In this document: piece after piece, positions 35,056-46,616 of the stretch | How positions within the stretch are numbered: position 1 is the stretch's first letter | Layout of the letters: the number at the start of each line of letters is the position of its first letter | DNA from: Eucommia ulmoides | Lineage: Eukaryota > Streptophyta > Magnoliopsida > Garryales > Eucommiaceae | Direction: 5' to 3' | DNA length: 64,000 nucleotides | Assembly: GCA_016647705.1 (NCBI GenBank) | Contig: CM028335.1 | Span: forward strand, 4,831,501 to 4,895,500 | Position numbers and translations under genes: made by a program | The notes under the pieces: generated by a model | What the model was told of the DNA's origin: nothing | The model's input: only the letters and a program-made list of their open reading frames with translations | The model's database searches: none

Positions 35056-35675
35056 CTAATTACTCACAAGCTATCATAATACAGAATATAGTGGAACTCA
35101 TACTGAATTATCCTTAATTTTTTACTTTTAATGGATAGTGGTAAGGGTAATTCTTATTTTATGTTGTAACTAATTTTAGGCCCGCACTAAGCGCGGGTTT
35201 TAGATTAATTTTCACATGTATTTTATTTAATTGTGTAAATTTAAATTTGTATTTGTTGTATTTGACAAAATATTTTGTATTAGTTAGTAGTCTTTTTTTT
35301 ATGTTATTTATCGAGTTAACTATATATTATCAGGACTATTGAACACATTTAATAATTTTTTTGTAATATTTGTTTTCAATTAATATTTGAAATATTTTAC
35401 TTTAACGTGTTCAAACTGAGGATATTGTTTATTTTTTTATGAAATGACAAAATTTTAGTTGAACATGATTTTAATGCTAAAGAAATGTGAGATTGCAAAT
35501 TCATTTTTTTTATTTGTATAGTAACAAAAATATCACATTGTGTGACTGTTAATTGAATTTTTTTAAAGAATCTAAGTTTTTTGTTTATTTGATTAGGTCT
35601 GGCATTGTTTTTTGTTTTTTTTCGGTCTTTTTTCTTTCTTTTCGATTTTCTATTATCTCTCTAAATGATCAACTT

Positions 35676-36103
35676 TGTAAGACCCCGGTTTAGCACGCAC
35701 GTCATTTTTTTTAATTACATTTTAGAGCATTGGAAAAATTCGGAAAAATTTTTAATTTAAAAATTCAAATTAAAAGTTTAGGGGCAAAGATTGAAAATTT
35801 AGAAACATTAAAATTAAAACTTGAGATTCAAATTGATAAAAGAGGAAAAAGATATATAAAATAATAATAAATAAATTTAGGGTGAAATTATAATTTCTGA
35901 AACTTGTAGAAAACAAAATTGATTAAAAAGAAGATTTAAAGGAGAAGAGGGGAGGAAAGAGCAATTAGACAAAAAATTACTTTTATATATATATACACAC
36001 AATTAAATCAGAGGCGGTGCCGTGAATTTCGGCCGGAGACAAAGGGAAGTGGTAAGTGGCAACGTGGCGTGAAGGGAGCAAAACACATCCACTACTAACA
36101 TGC

Positions 36104-36156
<53 letters not shown>

Positions 36157-38539
36157 CATGAGATTAAGGAAGAGGGGACCTCAGAAGAAGAATCGAGAAA
36201 ACAACCAAAAAAAAAACCGAGAAGAAGAGGAGAAGGTTCGGGTTGGTGAGTTCGCCGGCGATGGGATGCAGTCCGGCGTGGGTGGTGGACCTCCGTTCAA
36301 TCGGACTTGTGTATATGTGTCCGTCGTTCAGACCGTCATGCAGCCGGAGGTGGGTGTGCGTTGTTCCGTTCCGACGCTGTGAGTATAGATGCTCTGTTTT
36401 TTTTAGTACCGATCGTGGGTTGGTGTGTACGGTTGTGCATGTGGGTTGCATGTGGGTATGAGATCGGGTTGTGGGCGTGTTCCGTTCGGTCAGATGAGGG
36501 TGTCGGGGTGGTCGCCGCTGTCGCCGGTTTTCGCCGGCGGCAAGTTAGAGAGAGAAAGTTGTGCGTGCGGGTGTGTGTCTGTTGTGCGGGTGATAGGGAG
36601 TACTGTGGTTGCTGTATGTCTGTATTCCGAACGTCCTATGTGACCGTGTAGGTGTGAAGGGGGCGGCGTGAATTGGCCGTCAACGGGGGTGGCGGTAGTT
36701 TCGTGGGTAGGTGAGTTGGGTGATAGGGTGACCGGTGGTGGTTGGTGATCGGTAGTGGGGGTTGGAGAAGGGCCGGCGGTGAGGGCGGCGAGGCGTGGGA
36801 AGCCTCCGGTGGGTAGAAATGGTAGAGAGAGAGAGAGACATGGCCGGCGGCGAAACGGGGAACGGAACCAGTGGGCAAACAGAAAAAGGAAGAAACAGAA
36901 AAAGAAAAAAAAAAAAAGGAAAAAGGGAAGAAAAAGGGAAAAAAATACAAGAACCACCCCAGTAGAATCTAAAAATACCCAATTCGTGGCTGGCGGGGAT
37001 TTCAGAACCGGGAAAAATTTTAAATCAGGTATTATTTTGTTAAATTAAATTGTTGGTATTAAAAGTTTCATAATCATAGAAGGAATTTCAAAACCATATT
37101 GATATTTTGTTAATCGTCGATCGGAATAAATTAGTAGGGGTAAATATCCACGTGACGAAACGGATAAAATGATAATAAAATCTGAAAAATAGGGAATTAG
37201 GAAATTTAGGGTTTACATTGCACGTTGGGTTATTTAAAATAAAATATTAATCTAGACCCCATCGCTATTAGGTTCGCAGGTGCCAGCGTCCTAGTAGGAT
37301 TTGAACGGTAATAGTTTTTCAGCGCGGGAATCAAGGTGAGTGTACTGTCTTCTTACCCAACTATTTTCTATGTATATATATGAGAAAATATGTGGTTACT
37401 TAAATTGTATGAATTTATAAATGATATGGATCAAGCAGGATTTGGGTGAGCTGGTAAACTGAGTTTTTGGAAGATTTCGATGGTTTCCAAAATAAAACTA
37501 AAAATGATTTTTTGTTAAATTTGGTAAAATCAGATGGTGTTTTTAAGAAGAAATAGGGAACATTTGTTTTCCTAAAAATGTCTAATTTTCAAAAGGAAAA
37601 TAAAGGGTCGAAAAGTGGTTTTGAAAGAATCAGACGTTTTCTCTAAAAAGAAAAGTGGGAGATACGCTTTTGGACTTTAAAGTTGGTTTAGAAGAAAAGA
37701 AATAGACGTAGTGATTTGACGATATTTATTGAGTTGTGATTCGATGATGTTGTAGTTGATTTGACGATGCCCTAGTATTTATTTTTATTTTTTTGGTAGA
37801 GTGAGATTATCCGCTTCGGCGGAGTGATGTTATCCGCTACGGCGGAGTGATGTTTATCTGCTTCGACAGAGTGATGTTAGACGTTTATACTGCGCAGTGA
37901 TTATCCGCTACGGCGGAGTGATGGGTGTTCGTAGGAAGGCATATCCTACGGATGGTACGGTACCGTTGCAAACGCCCGATCGTGAGGTTAAAACGATCGT
38001 TAGGGCTGGCCAGTGTGTGTGTTTTGGAGGTGTGTGTTTGAGATTGGTGCGTGAAGTGGGGTGTTTTACGTATATTGGTTGATTTGATATTATTTATTGT
38101 GACGGTTGGTATGATTTTATACTAGATGGAAACTTATCTATATCACTTTATTTTCATTGCTTATATACTTGTGCTTGATCCATACTAAATTGTGGAAAAT
38201 ATTTAGAACGTAATAATATTTTAAAAATATTTTTACTAAGAAGGCAGTACACTCGCAGGTACAACAGCTAGAAGTCGGTCCCCTACTGGCACTAGGTAGA
38301 GCTACGTGATGGAGTCATATAGGCGTTGGGGGAGAGGCTGTCAAAGGCAAACCTATAAAAGGGTTCATGGTTAAATACTTTTGTTAGCAATAGTTTCGGG
38401 ACGGGTGTATCCCCCATAATAGATGTTTGTATTGTACAGTGTGTGTATATTGTTATTCATTTGATTTTTGGGTATTGGTGATGTCATGTTGTGGTCACGC
38501 CAGCCTCGGGATAACGAGTGTTTGGGGCGGGTTGTGACA
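35676..38539 (+). repeat. 5' LTR of the Tekay-like element
   Basis: 2,864 bp. TATATATATA near 35985, a (AT)n(GT)n microsatellite at about 36101-36155, a GC-rich block 36240-36850, and a run of 23-24 bp UNCG-hairpin repeats at 37807-37925. ORFs across 36056-36957 are shared with the other LTR and show no protein homology that I recognise. Confidence 0.95.
37807..37925 (+). repeat. Tandem UNCG-tetraloop hairpins in the 5' LTR
   Basis: Hairpins TCCGC-TTCG-GCGGA (37810-37823), TCCGC-TACG-GCGGA (37833-37846), TCTG-CTTCGA-CAGA (37857-37870) and TCCGC-TACG-GCGGA (37904-37917), each followed by GTGATG. Spacing is 23-24 bp with one degenerate unit before the last. In RNA, C(UUCG)G and C(UACG)G are exceptionally stable loops. 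Confidence 0.8.
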
Positions 38540-38540
38540 A

Positions 38541-38557
38541 TTTTGGTATCAGAGCCT
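38541..38557 (+). other. Primer binding site (tRNA-Met type)
   Basis: TTTTGGTATCAGAGCC lies directly after the 5' LTR. TGGTATCAGAGC is the standard complement of the plant initiator tRNA-Met 3' end. Confidence 0.9.
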
Positions 38558-39975
38558 AGGTTATAGGTTCTGTAGACTTGTTGTTGGTTGTCCCAGTAGA
38601 GGACCATGTAACAGAAGGACGTGCCAGTTGTCTAGTCAGTAGGGGACATGAGATAGGGTGTCGATAGGTAAGTTCGGTACGTGAAGGTTAATTATTTCAT
38701 TAATTGGTGCATTGACATCATGCATTGCGGGTTGTTTCGTTGGCAAGTAGTGATGCGACAAAATGGTGATATTGCTAAACGATGGATTTGAGGGATGCTA
38801 TGTCGATAATAGTGGTAATAGGAGGATCGCGATTGTGGTGGTACTATAAGAAACAACCACATGCGTATTCCTTGATGTTGAGAACTATTAGTAGCACTTA
38901 ATATAGTCGGTACTAAAATACTCGATAGTATAGCAGAATACATTTAAGTCAGTTTATGAAAACCAAATGGTGGGAGAAAAAAAAAAAGTTCGTATTAGTT
39001 GAAAATAAGGATGTGAGAAAACCGTGGCGAAAATAAAAATAATAATAATAATAAAAATAAAAATAAAATAAATAAATAAATAAATTTACTTGGTGGAACG
39101 TTCTAAATTGATGGGCAGACAGAATAACAGCCTGGGAAACCAGGAAACATAACGGAAGTAATAGAGATTGATTTATATAGAGTAGCCGAGAATTGTGGAT
39201 TGGTGATAATAGTAGGTGCGTATGAATATAGTTCATAAAGTTGTCGGGGGATTGTTTCAGAATCTGGGCTGAATCAAAGTTTGTATTTTGGGGAAAGATG
39301 TACTCATTACTCCAGGTAATATGATAGTTGGCTCAGGAAATTAGAAAGGATATCAGAATAGTTTACGCAGGTGCTAGGCACCAATCGGAACCAGTTTAGA
39401 CAGTGGATATTGTAGTAGCTAGGGAAAGAAATTGTCGAGGTGCTAGTAAGCATGAATAATAATCATAGTCGTTGTAAAATAGGTTCCATAAGTTTAAGGA
39501 ATTAGACGTTCGACTTAATAAACTGGCTAAATATAATCGTGTTGATAAAATGTAGGAAATTGGGATTTTAATTTTTTTTTTTTACTTTAGAACTCTAAAG
39601 TTGATCACCGATGTGTATAAAAACTTAAAATAAAATAAAATAATAATAATGATAATAATAAATAAATAATAATAATAATAATAGATAAATAAATAGATGA
39701 GTGAAGTAATTTGAAGTAGAAGAGGGATTGCACTTAATTCGTGATTACAATTTGTTGAGTATGGGGAATTCGAGTGAGTTAGTTTTAGGTGTAGGGAGTC
39801 ACGATCGGGGGGAAGTCGTGTGACGGCCCTGGAAAACAGGGTCATTACAATAAATTACACTGTTAACCTATGATTGACTCAGACCTAGTGTTTCTCCCCA
39901 TGAAAATCCAGTATTTTTAACTTATCAATTAAAATTGGCGGTCACTTTAATCAACAGGATGTTAGATTTTGAGTA
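38558..39975 (+). other. Unrecognisable 5' interior of the Tekay-like element
   Basis: This is where gag and protease should lie. I see no zinc knuckle, no capsid core and no protease DSG motif in any frame. Contains (AAT)n/(AAAT)n runs at 39027-39083 and 39640-39690. Confidence 0.6.
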
Positions 39976-40020
39976 GGATATTATCAGTTGGAGGTCAAGG
40001 ACTATGACATGGTAAAAACG
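39976..40020 (+). pseudogene. Reverse transcriptase scrap of the Tekay-like element
   Basis: G-Y-Y-Q-L-E-V-K-D-Y-D-M-V-K-T corresponds to the conserved G-Y-H-Q-L-(R)-V-K-x-x-D-x-x-K-T motif of Ty3/gypsy RT. A frameshift just upstream separates the D-L-R-S part. The catalytic YxDD region was not found. Confidence 0.7.
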
Positions 40021-40326
40021 ATGATCCGGTTAAGAGTAGAGAAGAGCTTGAAGAACATCCCCAGATTGTGCTGCCGATGATGAGGAAAAAACAATGGTAT
40101 GCCAAGTGCAGTAAAGGTGAGTTTGGTGGGATCAAGTGGTAAATTTGGGACCTGTGATCTTGAGAAACGGTATTCACGTGAGTCCAAAGGAAGCTGAAAC
40201 TATGGTTTAATAAGAAGGGCCGAATAATGTACCTAGAGCACGGAACTTCTGGAAATGGCAGTGATTGTGGTTGTTTAGATGTTCTAGTGATTCTACCTGC
40301 ATGACGAAATTTATGGGATATGCACC

Positions 40327-40477
40327 GACCACCAGAGCTGAGAATAGTTGCTTACTAAAAAGGGAACTAAATCTAAAGTAAAGGCATTGAATAAAATTTA
40401 TTAAAGACTATAATTGCACCATCCATTAATTTTCAGGAAGGACCAAAGTCGGAGCCAATGTTTTAAGTCGGAAATTA
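40327..40477 (+). pseudogene. RNase H C-terminal scrap of the Tekay-like element
   Basis: Reads T-D-H-Q-S, then R-E-L-N-L, I-K-D-Y-N-C-T-I-H, G-R-T-K-V-G-A-N-V-L-S-R-K, with at least three stops and a frame change. This is the usual end of gypsy RNase H (T-D-H-K-S-L ... L-N-L-R-Q-R-R-W ... D-Y-x-C-x-I ... N-x-V-A-D-A-L-S-R-K), shortened by a few residues. Confidence 0.8.
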
Positions 40478-40551
40478 GTAAGTTGGGTTGTGTACATTCG
40501 GGTTGTTCACACTAAATTATGAGTTGAGTGACCTTGTGAGTATAGTGGACA

Positions 40552-40998
40552 GTGGGTCAGATGACAACGTTGTTTGACACTCTGATTTTGGAAATCGACA
40601 TTGATCAAATGTGTTGTAGAAGCATAGAGGTCCAGTTAAGAAAGATTAGAGGTAAAATAGGAAATGGTCGTAGAGCTGACGATCGTGTCAGAAATAATGG
40701 CGAAGTCTTGATGATTAAAAATAGACTGTGCATTCTTAATGATGCTCATTTGACGAAAGAAACCTTAAAGAAGTACATAGTCCAATATACAATGCACCCC
40801 GGTGATACAAACGGTATCAAGATTGCTGGAGCATTATAGGTAGTTTAGAGGAGAATGGAAAAAATAAATAAATAAATAAATAAAAAAAAATCGTTGAATT
40901 TGGTGATTAGGTGACTTGTAGGTTAGCATAAATTGAGATCGGACTTTAGCATCCAAGGAGGGTCATTGTAGCCTTTACCTATTTCAGAATGGAAGGTG
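40552..40998 (+). pseudogene. Integrase N-terminal scrap of the Tekay-like element
   Basis: 40552-40839 is open and contains N-R-L-C-I-L-N-D-A-H-L-T-K-E-T-L-K and then Y-T-M-H-P-G, the H2C2 zinc-binding lead-in of gypsy integrase. P-L-P-I-S-E-W-K follows in another frame at about 40971-40995. The D-D-E core was not found. Confidence 0.75.
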
Positions 40999-41371
40999 AG
41001 TCTTAATTCGTATGTTAAGTGTGCATTGATGGGATTGTTCGGTTGCATGAGGCACCGGTTCAAGATAAGTGTCGAATGAAGTTGGAATAAGATGCCGGTG
41101 TGACTTACTCGTTTGAAAATTGATGGTTGCTTTTGGATAAATTGAATTGTTAATGAGTAAGTATTACCGTTATACTGTAATTGGAAGATGATTTTATCGA
41201 ACCAAATTAGGTCACTGGTGTATGAACAGTCCGTAGAAGAATTTGAAATGCATTATTGAATAGTGATATCTTAAAACGTGAGTTTTATATGTAATAAATA
41301 CCGTCGAAGGATCGACATGTGGTGAATAGAGAAAGTCGGATAGCTAATTCCAGGTAATATTTATCTATTAG

Positions 41372-41431
<60 letters not shown>

Positions 41432-42485
41432 GTAGTACTAGGAGAGGATATCTATTTTGATGTTCTGGATGAATTTCCATACTCCTTAAGGTGCCAAATT
41501 GGAAATTGGTACCTCGTCTTATTTGTGGATAAACGGTCAATCAAGAAATACGATTCAGATAGTCAAAGATGTATTGAAGAGTTGCGTTTTGAGGATCTTC
41601 GGGTAGCCAGAAGGATTAGATAGCGCTAATGGAATGTGCTTAAAATAATACATACCCTTTTGATAACCAAGGTAGCATCATGATAAGCGCTATATGAAAA
41701 GAATACAGGACTTCAATCAAATCAATCGAACTGAGATAGAAGAACGGAATTAGATGTATTGAACCCTTACTGACTTTGGGCGGAGCCAGCTTGTGGGAAG
41801 TCACTAGAATTTCATAAAAGGTATAATAGTTTACAGTCAATAACTATTGATTTTTGATGATGTATCGAATTTTTGTAATGGAGACATATCTATGTCCTTC
41901 AATTCGTATCTATGTATGGATAGATGTTTGAAGCATGTTCAGGTAAATTGAAATGGGATTGAAACGCGTGGCCTTGTCATGGACTTGATTAAATATGAAG
42001 GCATGAAGGAAATTCTTATAGATGATCCGTTTGAAGCGTTGCAGGAAATTTATTATTTAAAGTTAGATTGTGGTGATCTTTAAATAAACATACACAAGAA
42101 TGTTGAAAAAAATACCGCGATATTTCAAGCATGTACATTATTCTTGATGGTTTCTTTTATCAGAGTAGCGCAACGGAGGTAGGTAGAAACATGAGATTCT
42201 TAGACAGCTGGTTATCCGTGTTAAGTGCAACCGACCTAGTGCCCCCTGTTTGTTGGGCGTAAGATATAATGTTGACCACTACGAAAGAAAATGTTGTAAT
42301 AAGTGGATATGATTTAATAAAAACTATTGATTATAAACTTGGGACGATTTGTGATTATGGGACTCTACCTAGGAAAGAGTTGTTCTAGAACCACGAGAGA
42401 CAAAATATAACCTTGTGATGCGACTTTGTCGTATTAGTTGCCTGGCGAAAATTTCGGGACGAAATTTCTTTTAGGAGGGAAGAGT
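40999..42485 (+). other. 3' interior of the Tekay-like element with 58-A tract and polypurine tract
   Basis: No integrase core or chromodomain recognised. An uninterrupted run of 58 A lies at 41372-41429. The final segment, TTTCGGGACGAAATTTC then AGGAGGGAAGAG (about 42450-42484), is the conserved 3' end plus polypurine tract next to the LTR. Confidence 0.7.
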
Positions 42486-42912
42486 TGTAAGACCCCGGTT
42501 TAGCACGCACGTCATTTTTTTAATTACATTTTAGAGCATTGGAAAAATTCAAAAAAAATTTTAATTTAAAAATTCAAATTAAAAGTTTAGGGGCAAAGAT
42601 TGAAAATTTAGAAACATTAAAATTAAAACTTGAGATTCAAATTGATAAAAGAGGAAAAAGATATATAAAATAATAATAAATAAATTTAGGGTGAAATTAT
42701 AATTTCTGAAACTTGTAGAAAACAAAATTGATTAAAAAGAAGATTTAAAGGAGAAGAGGGAAGGAAAGAGCAATTAGACAAAAAATTACTTTTATATATA
42801 TATACACACAATTAAATCAAAGGCGGTGCCGTGAATTTCGGCCGGAGACAAAGGGAAGTGGTAAGTGGCAACGTGGCGTGAAGGGAGCAAAACACATCCA
42901 CTACTAACATGC

Positions 42913-42967
<55 letters not shown>

Positions 42968-45347
42968 CATGAGATTAAGGAAGAGGGGACCTCAGAAGAA
43001 GAATCGAGAAAACAACAAAAAAAAAAAAAAAAAAAAAACGAGAAGAAGAGGAGAAGGTTCGGGTTGGTGAGTCCGCCGGCGATGGGGTGCAGTCCGGCGT
43101 GGGTGGTGGACCTCCGTTCAATCGGACTTGTGTATATGTGTCCGTCGTTCAGACCGTCATGCAGCCGGAGGTGGGTGTGCGTTGTTCCATTCCGACGTTG
43201 TGGGTATAGATGCTCTGTTTTTTTTAGTACCGATCATGGGTTGGTGTGTACGGTTGTGCATGTGGGTATGAGATCGGGTTGTGGGCGTGTTCCGTTCGGT
43301 CAGATGAGGGTGTCTGGGTGGTCGCCGCTGTCGCCGGTTTTCGCCGGCGGCAAGTTAGAGAGAGAAAGTTGTGCATGCGGGTGTGTGTCTGTTGTGCGGG
43401 TGATAGGGAGTACTGTGGTTGCTGTATGTCTGTATTCCGAACGTCCTATGTGACCGTGTGGGTGTGAAGGGGGCGGCGTGAATTGGCCGTCAACGGGGGT
43501 GGCGGTAGTTTCGTGGGTAGGTGAGTTGGGTGATAGGGTGACCGGTGGTGGTTGGTGATCGGTAGTGGGGGTTGGAGAAGGGCCGGCGGTGAGGGCGGCG
43601 AGGCGTGGGAAGCCTTCGGTGGGTAGAAATGGTAGAGAGAGAGAGAGACATGGCCGGCGGCGAAACGGGGAACGGAACCAGTGGGCAAACAGAAAAAGGA
43701 AGAAATAGAAAAAGAAAAAAAAAAAGGAAAAAGGGAAGAAAAATGGAAAAAAATACAGGAACCACCCCAGTAGAATCTAAAAATACCCAATTCGTGGCTG
43801 GCGGGGATTTCAGAACCGGGAAAAATTTTAAATCAGGTATTATTTTGTTAAATTAAATTGTTGGTATTAAAAGTTTCATAATCATAGAAGGAATTTCAAA
43901 ACCATATTGATATTTTGTTAATCGTCGATCGGAATAAATTAGTAGGGGTAAATATCCACGTGACGAAACGGATAAAATGATAATAAAATCTGAAAAATAG
44001 GGAATTAGGAAATTTAGGGTTTACATTGCACGTTGGGTTATTTAAAATAAAATATTAATCTAGACCCCATCGCTATTAGGTTCGCAGGTGCCAGCGTCCT
44101 AGTAGGATTTGAACGGTAATAGTTTTTCAGCGCGGGAATCAAGGTGAGTGTACTGTCTTCTTACCCAACTATTTTCTATGTATATATATGAGAAAATATG
44201 TAGTTACTTAAATTGTATGAATTTATAAATGATATGGATCAAGCAGGATTTGGGTGAGCTGGTAAACTGGGTTTTTGGAAGATTTCGATGGTTTCCAAAA
44301 TAAAACTAAAAATGATTTTTTGTTAAATTTGGTAAAATCAGATGGTGTTTTTAAGAAGAAATAGGGAACATTTGTTTTCCTAAAAATGTCTAATTTTCAA
44401 AAGGAAAATAAAGGGTCGAAAAGTGGTTTTGAAAGAATCAGACGTTTTCTCTAAAAAGAAAAGTGGGAGATACGCTTTTGGACTTTAAAGTTGGTTTAGA
44501 AGAAAAGAAATAGACGTAGTGATTTGACGATATTTATTGAGTTGTGATTCGATGATGTTGTAGTTGATTTGACGATGCCCTAGTATTTATTTTTATTTTT
44601 TTGGTAGAGTGAGATTATCCGCTTCGGCGGAGTGATGTTATCCGCTACGGCGGAGTGATGTTTATCTGCTTCGACAGAGTGATGTTAGACGTTTATACTG
44701 CGCAATGATTATCCGCTACGGCGGAGTGATGGGTGTTCGTAGGAAGGCATATCCTACGGATGGTACGGTACCGTTGCAAACGCCCGATCGTGATGTTAAA
44801 ACGATCGTTAGGGCTGGCCAGTGTGTGTGTTTTGGAGGTGTGTGTTTGAGATTGGTGCGTGAAGTGGGGTGTTTTACGTATATTGGTTGATTTGATATTA
44901 TTTATTGTGACGGTTGGTATGATTTTATACTAGATGGAAACTTATCTATATCACTTTATTTTCATTGCTTATATACTTGTGCTTGATCCATACTAAATTG
45001 TGAAAAATATTTAGAACGTAATAATATTTTAAAAATATTTTTACTAAGAAGGCAGTACACTCGCAGGTACAACAGCTAGAAGTCAGTCCCCTACTGGCAC
45101 TAGGTAGAGCTACGTGATGGAGTCATATAGGCGTTGGGGGAGAGGCTGTCAAAGGCAAACCTATAAAAGGGTTCATGGTTAAATACTTTTGTTAGCAATA
45201 GTTTCGGGACGAGTGTATCCCCCATAATAGATGTTTGTATTGTACAGTGTGTGTATATTGTTATTCATTTGATTTTTGGGTATTGGTGATGTCATGTTGT
45301 GGTCACGCTAGCCTCGGGATGACGAGTGTTTGGGGCGGGTTGTGACA
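42486..45347 (+). repeat. 3' LTR of the Tekay-like element
   Basis: 2,862 bp. Same layout as the 5' LTR. Differences include a longer pure (GT)n tract (about 42920-42964), an A tract near 43017-43038 and loss of one 12-bp TTGCATGTGGG-type duplication near 43266. UNCG hairpins are at 44618, 44641, 44665 and 44712. Followed by the duplicated AACTT. Confidence 0.95.
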
Positions 45348-46109
45348 AACTTACCTTTACATACTCCCAAAAAAAAATATAATTATGTAAACCTTTATAA
45401 ATTCCTACTTATATGAATCTTTATATTAATAATAAATAAAAGATATAATTACATGAACTTTCATACACCCATAAAGCCCAAAATATAATATGTAAACTCT
45501 TATACACTCACAAACAAAAATATAATTATATACATCTTTATACATCAATATACCAAAAATATAATTATTACGTTTGTACATCCCAAATAAAAATGTACTT
45601 ATATAATAAAAAAATATATTTTTATCCTTTTAGAAATCAACAAATATTCAAGAATTTTTATCTTTTTAGAAATCAACAAATATTCAATCATATCCTTAAA
45701 TTTTCATAATATACAAATAATCTCCAAAAAATATAACTTATTTTAAATACGATATTATTTGAAAAAAATATAAATTTTACGCGTATTATAGTGATGATAT
45801 TCGATTTTTCAAAAGGTTCATAAAACATGGATGAACTGATATGTTATTTTCAAGATAAATATTTTTTTTTTCTTTTTTTTTATTAATTTATAATCAATGT
45901 GAATGTTTAGTAGCAAAATGAATAAATGTAATATTAATAGTGAAATTATTGTTAGAATATTAGGAGGTGAATGAATAGATATAATATTAGTGGTGGAATG
46001 AGTCAATCTTGACAATTCATTTCAATAGAATTAAAGAGATAGCTAATAGTTAACTTTCATTTATTCCAAGTCATGTCTTCCACTTTTAAATTTTACTATA
46101 TGATATAGA

Positions 46110-46616
46110 TATATAGTATATGATATATATATAAATTTTAATTATTATTTTTAACTCTTTATTATGTTTTTCATTTTTATATTTGTAATTTTTAAGCTCG
46201 TTTTGTATATGAAATTTGTTGTATAAAAAAAAAATATATTTTTAATTATTCTTGCCAAAACTTTTATGAGAAAAAAAATATATAATTATTTTTTTCAAAA
46301 TTAATTTTTAAAAGAAAAAGTCTAATTAGTGAATTATTTATAATTTTTATTATTCATTGTAAAAGTAATATCTTTTATTTAAAAGAAAAATCTCACTATT
46401 TGAAATAGAAGAAAACTTTTAAAATTCTTTGAACCCACTATTGCAATAATAAATGACAATTAAATTCACTAAAATTATTATATTAATAATAATTAATATT
46501 TAAAAATTATAATTAATCTTAGCCCTTCATTTTTATAAGAGAATATGATTGTAAAGATAGAAAGTACTTGATTGTAGTTCATTCTCAAGTGTTAACTTCC
46601 ACTTTTAAGTATAACA
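46110..46616. other. AT-rich segment with a third Helitron-like 5' end
   Basis: At its right edge the minus strand reads TGTTATACTTAAAAGTGGAAG, close to the 5' ends of the two Helitrons but with TG instead of TC. No matching 3' end was found, so this is probably a truncated third copy. Confidence 0.35.

Larger units (their letters stand above)
35676..45347 (+). mobile_element. Young Tekay/Del-like Ty3/gypsy derivative with long LTRs and ruined interior
   Basis: LTRs at 35676-38539 (2,864 bp) and 42486-45347 (2,862 bp) begin TGTAAGACCCCGG and end TTGTGACA. A perfect 5-bp duplication AACTT flanks the element (35671-35675 and 45348-45352). Initiator-tRNA-Met-type PBS TTTTGGTATCAGAGCC at 38541. 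The 3' end CGGGACGAAATTTC...AGGAGGGAAGAG before the 3' LTR is the typical terminus of Tekay/Del chromoviruses. LTRs differ at about 25-30 sites plus a few indels by eye, about 1%. The 3.95-kb interior keeps only scraps of RT, RNase H and integrase. Confidence 0.9.
35170..46109 (-). mobile_element. Non-autonomous Helitron (about 1.26 kb) split by an LTR retrotransposon
   Basis: Read on the minus strand, the element starts TCTATATCATATAG at 46109, preceded by A. It ends with a GC hairpin (CCCGC/GCGGG arms, 35181-35197) and, 11 nt after it, TTAG at 35170-35173 followed by T. Insertion between A and T, a 5' TC, a 3' hairpin and a CTRR-like end (TTAG in place of CTAG) are Helitron features. Subtracting the LTR element leaves about 1.26 kb with no Rep/helicase ORF. 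A second copy of the family lies at 46617-48210. Confidence 0.55.

Noticed and set aside
36056..36957. Overlapping ORFs of 72-155 codons on both strands in the 5' LTR, and their twins at 42923-43790
   Set aside because: They lie inside the duplicated LTRs, have low-complexity (microsatellite and A/G-run) translations, differ by frame between the two LTRs and match no known domain.
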